From contig JAEUQS010000448.1 in assembly GCA_016789625.1 (NCBI GenBank), forward strand, positions 1 through 5,915: DNA of 5,915 bases. Direction: 5' to 3'. A program made the translations under genes and the position numbers. Positions within the stretch are counted from its first letter, which is position 1, and each line of letters starts with the position of its first letter. The stretch is from Acidobacteriota bacterium. Lineage in GTDB: Bacteria > Acidobacteriota > Thermoanaerobaculia > UBA5066. The notes under the pieces were generated by a model. The model had not been told where the DNA came from, ran no database searches, and saw only the letters and a list, made by a program, of their open reading frames with translations. Shown in pieces: positions 1 to 4,276 of this stretch.

Positions 1-303
1 TGGCGGCTGCCGCTCTGGGACGACTACAAGGAGAACATCAAGTCCGACTGGGCCGACTTCAAGAACACGGGCGGGAAGTACGGGGGCTCGATCAACGGCG
101 CGCTCTTCCTGAAGGAGTTCGTCGACCCCAAGACCCCGTGGGCTCACCTCGACATCGCGCCGACGGCCTACTACGAACGCGACCACGCGGGCTATCCCGT
201 CGGCGCGACGGCCTACGGCGTCGCGCTGACGCTCCGCTGGCTCCGCGACCGCGCGGCGAAGTCGCCGGACAAGGCGCCCGCGCGCGCCGAGAAGAAGCGC
301 TAG
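1..303 (+). CDS. pepA: Leucyl aminopeptidase (peptidase family M17), C-terminal part
   Basis: This is the end of a cytosolic leucyl aminopeptidase, a two-metal exopeptidase that removes N-terminal residues from peptides. The 5' end lies outside the window; 100 codons remain, ending in TAG at 301-303. The visible part carries the typical M17 C-terminal pattern: WRLPLWDDY at residues 1-9, the IKSDWADFKNTGG stretch (13-25), the helix INGALFLKEFV (31-41), WAHLDIA with its conserved His (47-53) and the GATAYGV turn (69-75 region). The metal-binding and catalytic residues of the family sit further upstream and cannot be checked. The last 20 or so residues are a Lys/Ala/Arg-rich tail beyond the usual domain end. 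The next gene, recN, starts 15 bases later in the same frame, so the two may be co-transcribed. The family call is secure; the exact gene symbol is less so, since M17 paralogues look alike here. Confidence 0.9.
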   Translation, partial: WRLPLWDDYKENIKSDWADFKNTGGKYGGSINGALFLKEFVDPKTPWAHLDIAPTAYYERDHAGYPVGATAYGVALTLRWLRDRAAKSPDKAPARAEKKR

Positions 304-318
304 CCCGAGCGTCCGCGG

Positions 319-2118
319 ATGCTGACTTCCCTCCGGGTCCGCGACCTCGCCGTTCTCGAGGACGTCGAGGTCGCTCTCGCCGCGGGTCTCACGGTCCTCA
401 CCGGCGAGACGGGGGCAGGTAAGTCCCTCGTCGTGGACGCGCTCTCGCTGCTCGCGGGGGAGCGGGCCGACGCGACGCTCGTGCGCGGGGGCGCGGAGCG
501 GCTCGTCGTGGAAGGGGTCTTCGAGTCCGACGATCCGGCGGTCGCGGCCGCGCTCGCGGAGGCCGGCCTCGACGAGGCGCTCTCCGCGGGCCAGCTCGTC
601 GTGCGGCGCGAGGTGGCGGCCGGCGGCAAGGGCCGTCTGTTTCTGGGGGGCTCGCCCGCGGCCGTGCGCACCCTCCTCGAGGTGATGCCGCGGCTCCTCG
701 TGCTCTACGGCCAGGCCGAGGCCCGGGAGCTCCTCGATCCCACGGTTCCACGGGACCTCCTCGACCGGTTTGCCGGCCTCGAGCCGCTGGCCGCGGAGGT
801 CGCGCGGCTCTTCTCCGCTCATCGCGTGGCAGAGGCCGAGCGCGCGCGCATCGCGGGCGCCGCGGCGGATCGCGTGCGCAGGCTCGAGCTCCTGGACTTC
901 CAGGTGAACGAGGTGGACGCCGTGTCGCCCCGCAGGGGAGAGGACGAGGCCCTCGTGCGCGAGAGGTCTCGCCTCGGCAACGTGGAGAGGATCGGCCGGC
1001 TCCTCGCCGACGCGGGCGGCGCGCTGGACTCGGAGGAAGGCGGCGCGCTCACGGCTCTGGCCGCGTCCCGGAGGGCGCTTCAGGCGCTCGCCGAGGTGGA
1101 CCCCGCGTTCGAGGCCGAGGTCGCGGTGCTGGCGGACGTGACGGAGCGTGCGGCCGACGTGGCCCGCGGCCTCGCCCGCGCGCTCGACCGTCTCGAGGCC
1201 GACCCCGGGAGGCTGGCCGAGGTGGCCGAGCGGCTCGACGCCCTCGCGCGACTGAAACGGAAATACGGGCCCGACCTCGACGACGTTCTCCGGCATCGCG
1301 AGCGCATCGGCAAGGAGCGCGACGAGCTGGTGGACCTCGAGGGCTCTCTCGCGAAAGCCGAGGCCGCGGCCCGGGTCGCGTTCGAGGCGTTCCGCCGCGC
1401 GGCTCTCTCGCTCTCCCTCGCGCGGGCCGCGGCCGCCCCCCGCTTCTCGGCCGCGGTCGAACGGCATCTCGCGGACCTGGCCTTCCTCGCGGCGCGTTTC
1501 GGGGTCCGGCTCGCGCGAAGGGCCGACGCCGACAGCCCGTTCCTGGCCGGAGACGAGCGCGTCACCTTCGGCGCCTGGGGCATCGACCAGGTCACGCTGG
1601 ACTTCGCCCCGAACCCCGGGGAGCCGCCGAGACCGCTCTCGAAGATCGCTTCGGGGGGTGAGCTCTCCCGCGTGGAGCTGGCCCTCGCGGCGGCGCTCGC
1701 CGCAGAGGAGGCCGGGCGGGACGAGGCCCCCGGCCCGAGGTCGAGCGGAGCCCGAACCCGGACGTTCGTGTTCGACGAGATCGACACGGGGGTCTCGGGC
1801 GCGACCGCCGAGGCGGTGGGGAAGAAGCTCCGCACCCTGGCGCGGCGGGACCAGATCCTGGTCGTGACGCATCTGCCGCAGGTCGCGGCCCAGGGCGACC
1901 GGCACCTTTTCGTGTCGAAGGCGGCTCAGGGCGGGCGAACGACGACGCAGGTGGCCGACCTCTCGGGAGAATCGCGCGTCGACGCCATCGCCGCGATGCT
2001 GGGCGGAAGCGCGATCTCGGAGGCCGCCCGGGCCCAGGCCCGCGAGCTTCTCGCGTCGGCGACGTCCTTCACACCCGAGGCCCCCGGGGCGGAAAAGCCC
2101 ACCCGGAAGAAGAAGTAG
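319..2118 (+). CDS. recN: DNA repair protein RecN (SMC-like ATPase)
   Basis: RecN is a cytosolic SMC-family ATPase recruited to DNA double-strand breaks, where it supports RecA-dependent recombination. The 599 residues show the full split ATPase: Walker A GETGAGKS (29-36), a Q-loop region LLVLYGQAE (about 126-134), a long Ala/Arg/Glu-rich helical middle (about 150-400, a short coiled coil), the ABC signature SGGELSR (445-451), Walker B FVFDEIDTGVSG (483-494) and the switch-His motif VVTHLPQVAA (515-524). The start is well fixed: the pepA stop is in frame just upstream, no start codon lies between, and the domain begins at once with MLTSLRVRDLAVLEDV. No good Shine-Dalgarno is seen. The protein is longer than E. 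coli RecN (about 553 residues). Part of the excess is a polar stretch between signature and Walker B, and part is a C-terminal tail ending in RKKK. The usual HGQH of the Q-loop reads YGQA here. Confidence 0.97.
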   Translation: MLTSLRVRDLAVLEDVEVALAAGLTVLTGETGAGKSLVVDALSLLAGERADATLVRGGAERLVVEGVFESDDPAVAAALAEAGLDEALSAGQLVVRREVAAGGKGRLFLGGSPAAVRTLLEVMPRLLVLYGQAEARELLDPTVPRDLLDRFAGLEPLAAEVARLFSAHRVAEAERARIAGAAADRVRRLELLDFQVNEVDAVSPRRGEDEALVRERSRLGNVERIGRLLADAGGALDSEEGGALTALAASRRALQALAEVDPAFEAEVAVLADVTERAADVARGLARALDRLEADPGRLAEVAERLDALARLKRKYGPDLDDVLRHRERIGKERDELVDLEGSLAKAEAAARVAFEAFRRAALSLSLARAAAAPRFSAAVERHLADLAFLAARFGVRLARRADADSPFLAGDERVTFGAWGIDQVTLDFAPNPGEPPRPLSKIASGGELSRVELALAAALAAEEAGRDEAPGPRSSGARTRTFVFDEIDTGVSGATAEAVGKKLRTLARRDQILVVTHLPQVAAQGDRHLFVSKAAQGGRTTTQVADLSGESRVDAIAAMLGGSAISEAARAQARELLASATSFTPEAPGAEKPTRKKK

Positions 2119-2120
2119 CG

Positions 2121-2149
2121 GCCTCCCGGCGGAAGTCCGGCCGGCAGGC
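2121..2149 (+). terminator. Possible recN transcription terminator hairpin
   Basis: Two bases after the recN stop codon, GCCT (2121-2124) pairs with AGGC (2146-2149) and CCGGC (2126-2130) pairs with GCCGG (2140-2144). This makes a nine-pair GC-rich stem with a single C-C mismatch and a nine-base loop. It is followed by GCGCGTTTCCTT, which is only a poor U-tract, so it may be a weak intrinsic terminator or just a 3'-end stabilising stem. Its position directly behind the gene supports a role in ending the recN transcript. Confidence 0.4.
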
Positions 2150-2160
2150 GCGTTTCCTTC

Positions 2161-2174
2161 GCGAGGCCTCTCGC
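2161..2174. repeat. Short inverted repeat behind recN
   Basis: GCGAG (2161-2165) and CTCGC (2170-2174) are perfect inverse copies around the four bases GCCT, giving a small stable hairpin 42 bases after the recN stop. It has no T-run after it on either strand. It may back up the hairpin just before it, or be chance in GC-rich DNA. Confidence 0.35.
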
Positions 2175-2215
2175 AAATCATTCTGGCGCAATGCTTTACG
2201 GCAATCCATGCAACC

Positions 2216-2224
2216 TGTGGAAAA
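2216..2224 (-). promoter_or_regulatory. DnaA-box-like 9-mer
   Basis: Read on the minus strand the site is TTTTCCACA, which fits the relaxed DnaA box pattern TTWTNCACA. It lies in the most A/T-rich part of the intergenic region. Twelve bases further on the sequence CCTGT-N-GA recurs (2226-2233), giving a degenerate second copy that matches the strict box at only six of nine positions. A single good box can occur by chance and does not make an origin; binding by DnaA here is only a possibility. Confidence 0.25.
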
Positions 2225-2288
2225 GCCTGTCGATTTCCCTCTCCGAAGGGGGTGTGGGGCGTCTCTTCACACGGTTTTTCCCCGCCTC

Positions 2289-2304
2289 GCACACGTTCGT
2301 GTGC
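2289..2304. repeat. Perfect inverted repeat, possible operator
   Basis: GCACACG (2289-2295) and CGTGTGC (2298-2304) are exact inverse copies separated by TT. The dyad resembles a binding site for a dimeric regulator or a compact hairpin. It lies about 185 bases upstream of the carbonic anhydrase start, far from the -10-like element at 2471, so if it is an operator it would serve an upstream promoter that I could not identify. No regulator gene is in view. Confidence 0.35.
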
Positions 2305-2390
2305 ATCGCCTCCAAGAGCCCGCACTTACGACTCGACCTCCGGGGAGTGCGGCCTCGACCCACGGCAGGGGAACGCGGCTGCTCCGGTGG

Positions 2391-2443
2391 CTCGGCGCCC
2401 TCGGCGCTGCGGAGTACTTGATGCTCCGCGCCTTTCGGCGCTG
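2391..2443 (+). repeat. Short direct repeats flanking a hairpin
   Basis: TCGGCGCTG occurs twice (2401-2409 and 2435-2443), and a partial copy CTCGGCGC at 2391-2398 is repeated at 2400-2407. Between the two full copies lies a dyad: GCGGAG (2409-2414) pairs with CTCCGC (2424-2429) around a nine-base loop. An alternative fold pairs GGCGC (2403-2407) with GCGCC (2428-2432) plus GGAG with CTCC. The cluster sits 45-98 bases before the carbonic anhydrase start. It could be a structured leader if transcription starts upstream, or low-complexity GC-rich sequence. Confidence 0.35.
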
Positions 2444-2470
2444 AGCAGACGTGAGGCTCCGCCGCGCACC

Positions 2471-2479
2471 TGCTATCGT
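2471..2479 (+). promoter_or_regulatory. Extended -10-like promoter element before the carbonic anhydrase gene
   Basis: TGCTATCGT has the TG-N-TATNNT form of an extended -10 element, with TATCGT matching TATAAT at four of six positions. No good -35 is seen 16-18 bases upstream. The hexamer ends nine bases before the ATG at 2489, so transcription from it would start within about three bases of the start codon and give a leaderless or near-leaderless mRNA. The lack of any Shine-Dalgarno sequence before this ATG agrees with that. This rests on motif shape and spacing only. Confidence 0.4.
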
Positions 2480-2488
2480 CCGGACGGC

Positions 2489-3004
2489 ATGGTCGTACGT
2501 CCCTATCGCAATGTTTTCCCGCGCCTCGGCGAGCGCGTTTTCCTCGCGGAGACGGCTGCCGTCATCGGCGATGTCGTCCTCGGTGACGACGTCTCCGTGT
2601 GGTACTCGAGCGTCGTCCGCGGCGACTGCTGCTCGATTCGCGTGGGCGCCCGCTCCAACATCCAGGACAACTGCACGCTGCACGTGACGAACGGCGTGGG
2701 GCCGCTCCTCCTCGAGGAGGAGGTCACGCTCGGGCACGGAGCCGTGGTCCACGCCTGCACCATCCGTCGCGGGGCGCTCATCGGCATGAACGCGACGGTC
2801 CTGGACGCGGCCGACGTCGGCGCGAGCGCGCTGGTCGCCGCTGGAGCGCTCGTCCTGCCCGGCACGAAGATCCCTCCGGGCACGTTGTGGGCGGGGAACC
2901 CCGCGAAGTACAAGCGGGACCTCACACCCGACGAGGTGAAGGGTCTCGAGACGTACTGGCAGAACTACCTCGAGTACAAGACCCACTACCTCGCCGAGAG
3001 CTAG
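2489..3004 (+). CDS. Gamma-class carbonic anhydrase-like hexapeptide-repeat protein (YrdA/CamH type)
   Basis: The 171-residue protein belongs to the left-handed beta-helix family of gamma carbonic anhydrases and their relatives (E. coli YrdA, PaaY, CamH), which form trimers with metal sites between subunits. Hexapeptide repeats run from about residue 22 to 130. Conserved sites are R44 and D46 in VVRGD, N57 and Q59 in ARSNIQDN, and the three metal-binding His at 65 (TLHVT), 83 and 88 (GHGAVVH). A C-terminal helix follows (about 146-168). Cam's acidic loop is absent, as in CamH and YrdA. If active, it would interconvert CO2 and bicarbonate; many relatives show little activity, so function is less sure than family. 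The frame stays open upstream to 2252, but that part is Arg/Pro/Ser-rich, while the ATG at 2489 starts the family's N-terminus (RPYRNVFPRLG). It heads an apparent operon with hisS, nine bases downstream. Confidence 0.9.
   Translation: MVVRPYRNVFPRLGERVFLAETAAVIGDVVLGDDVSVWYSSVVRGDCCSIRVGARSNIQDNCTLHVTNGVGPLLLEEEVTLGHGAVVHACTIRRGALIGMNATVLDAADVGASALVAAGALVLPGTKIPPGTLWAGNPAKYKRDLTPDEVKGLETYWQNYLEYKTHYLAES
2705..2722. repeat. Perfect 18-bp palindrome inside the carbonic anhydrase gene
   Basis: Three CTC codons followed by three GAG codons (Leu73-75, Glu76-78) form an uninterrupted 18-bp palindrome with no spacer. It arises because GAG is the reverse complement of CTC and both are favoured codons here. 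It also creates an internal AGGAGG, but no start codon with a sensible reading frame follows, so it is unlikely to drive translation. Confidence 0.7.
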
Positions 3005-3008
3005 GAAG
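3003..3008 (+). promoter_or_regulatory. hisS ribosome binding site overlapping the upstream stop codon
   Basis: AGGAAG lies five bases before the hisS ATG and shares two bases with the TAG stop (3002-3004) of the carbonic anhydrase gene. Ribosomes ending on the first gene would therefore uncover or directly occupy the hisS start site, which suggests translational coupling. It also supports ATG 3014 as the true hisS start. Confidence 0.65.
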
Positions 3009-3013
3009 CCCGC

Positions 3014-4276
3014 ATGATCACCACCGTAAAGGGCATGCGGGACCTGCTCCCGCCCGAGACGAGAGTCTGGAACCGCCTCGAGGAGACGGCGCGCGAGGTG
3101 TTCGCGCTCTACGGCTTCGACGAGATCCGCACCCCGGTCCTGGAGTCGACCGAGCTCTTCGTGCGCTCGGTGGGCGAGTCCTCGGACATCGTGAACAAGG
3201 AGATGTTCTCGTTCGAGGACCGTGGCGGGCGGCGCCTCACTCTGCGTCCGGAGAACACCGCGGGCGTCGTGAGGGCCTACGTCGAGCACAGCCTGGCTCA
3301 GGAAGGCCTGGTTCAGAAGCTCTACTACCTAGGTCCCCAGTTCCGCGCCGAAAGGCCGCAGAAGGGCCGGTTCCGCGAGTTCCGGCAGATCGGCGCCGAG
3401 GTGCTGGGCGCGGCCGACGCGGCGACGGATGCCGAGATCCTGATCCTCCTCTTCGACCTCTTCTCGCGGCTCGGCTTCACCGGTCTCCGGGTGTCCCTGA
3501 ACTCCGTGGGCACGGACGAGTGCCGTCCCGCTTACGTTGACGCGCTGCGCGCGTTTCTCGCGCCCCTCGCCGAGAGCATGGGCGAGGACGATCGGCGCCG
3601 CCTCGAGCAGAACCCGCTGCGGGTGCTCGACACGAAGGACCCCGCGCTCGCGGAGAGGCTCGCCGAGGCGCCCCAGATGCTGGCCTTCCTCGACGCCGAG
3701 TCGCTCGCTCATCACGAGACGCTGCTCGCGCAGCTCGACGAGGCGGCGATTCCCTACACCATCGATCCACGCCTGGTGCGCGGCCTCGACTACTACACGC
3801 GAACGGTCTTCGAGGTCACCGCGCCGAACCTGGGAGCGCAGAACGCTCTCCTCGGCGGCGGACGCTACGACCGGCTCGTCGCCGATCTGGGCGGACCGAA
3901 GACTCCGGGGATCGGCTTCGCGATCGGGGAGGACCGTCTCGTGAGCGCGCTGCCGGAGGCCTACCGCCTCGACGCGCTCCTGCGAAAGGGCACGGTGGCC
4001 CTCGTCGCGCTCGGCGAGGACGACCGCGCCGACGCGCTCGCGCTCGCCCGAACGCTTCGCGCGGCCGGGATCGCCGTGGACTTCGATCCGCGTGGCCGGG
4101 GCCCCGGCGACGGCCTCAAGGCGGCCGGCAAGAAAGGCCATGCCCTCGCCGTGCTCGTGGGCAGCCGTGAGCGGGAGCAGGGCATCGCCCTCGTCAAGAA
4201 CCTCGCGCTCCGCACGCAGGACATCGTTCCGCGCGCCGAGCTCGTCACTTTCCTGAAAGGCAAGATTTCATCGTGA
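3014..4276 (+). CDS. hisS: Histidine--tRNA ligase (class II)
   Basis: HisRS joins histidine to tRNA-His using ATP in the cytoplasm, as a homodimer. At 420 residues it has normal bacterial length (E. coli 424). Visible parts are motif 1 (about 35-49, FDEIRTPVLESTELF), the LRPENTAG loop (77-84), motif 2 (about 104-132, with FRAERPQKGRFREF), the histidine-specific motifs RGLDYYTRTVFEV (256-268) and LLGGGRYDRLV (279-289), motif 3 GIGFAIGEDRL (299-309) and a C-terminal anticodon-binding domain (about 326-420). The RGLDYYT and GGGRYD motifs separate true HisRS from the HisZ paralogue, which usually lacks them and the anticodon domain. The segment often read as RQFHQ in motif 2 is REFRQ here. The gene follows the carbonic anhydrase gene by nine bases and overlaps aspS by four, so it is likely transcribed with both. 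Confidence 0.98.
   Translation: MITTVKGMRDLLPPETRVWNRLEETAREVFALYGFDEIRTPVLESTELFVRSVGESSDIVNKEMFSFEDRGGRRLTLRPENTAGVVRAYVEHSLAQEGLVQKLYYLGPQFRAERPQKGRFREFRQIGAEVLGAADAATDAEILILLFDLFSRLGFTGLRVSLNSVGTDECRPAYVDALRAFLAPLAESMGEDDRRRLEQNPLRVLDTKDPALAERLAEAPQMLAFLDAESLAHHETLLAQLDEAAIPYTIDPRLVRGLDYYTRTVFEVTAPNLGAQNALLGGGRYDRLVADLGGPKTPGIGFAIGEDRLVSALPEAYRLDALLRKGTVALVALGEDDRADALALARTLRAAGIAVDFDPRGRGPGDGLKAAGKKGHALAVLVGSREREQGIALVKNLALRTQDIVPRAELVTFLKGKISS

Larger units (their letters stand above)
2119..2488. other. 370-base intergenic region with no convincing gene
   Basis: This is the only long non-coding stretch in the window. Open frames inside it are short, Arg/Ser/Pro-rich and lack a ribosome binding site or recognisable family. 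From left to right it holds two hairpins behind recN (2121-2149, 2161-2174), a patch clearly richer in A/T than its surroundings (about 2171-2240) with a DnaA-box-like 9-mer, an inverted repeat (2289-2304), a repeat and hairpin cluster (2391-2443) and an extended -10-like element (2471-2479). No tRNA, 4.5S RNA, T-box or known riboswitch signature was recognised by eye. The simplest reading is the end of the pepA-recN transcript followed by the promoter region of the carbonic anhydrase-hisS-aspS operon. Confidence 0.75.

Noticed and set aside
2245..2275. A T-box-like stretch (AGGGGGTG) upstream of a synthetase operon
   Set aside because: The conserved T-box core AGGGTGGNACCGCG is not present, and no specifier stem or terminator/antiterminator pair could be drawn.
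2275..2283. A possible further DnaA box (TTTTTCCCC)
   Set aside because: It matches only about five of nine positions of the consensus, which is no better than chance.
2310..2345. A tRNA T-arm-like sequence on the minus strand (GGTCGAGTC)
   Set aside because: It lacks one base of the T-loop consensus, and no acceptor, D or anticodon stems could be paired around it.
2191..2444. Two overlapping short open frames (76 and 78 codons) in the intergenic region
   Set aside because: Neither has a ribosome binding site, a plausible composition or any familiar motif; both look like chance open frames.
2252..2488. N-terminal extension of the carbonic anhydrase reading frame to an upstream ATG
   Set aside because: The extra 79 residues are Arg/Pro/Ser-rich with no domain, while the ATG at 2489 coincides with the start of the family's conserved N-terminus.
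2267..3289. A 340-codon minus-strand open frame across the carbonic anhydrase gene and the start of hisS
   Set aside because: It is antisense to two well-supported genes, spans an intergenic region, and has no recognisable domain or ribosome binding site.
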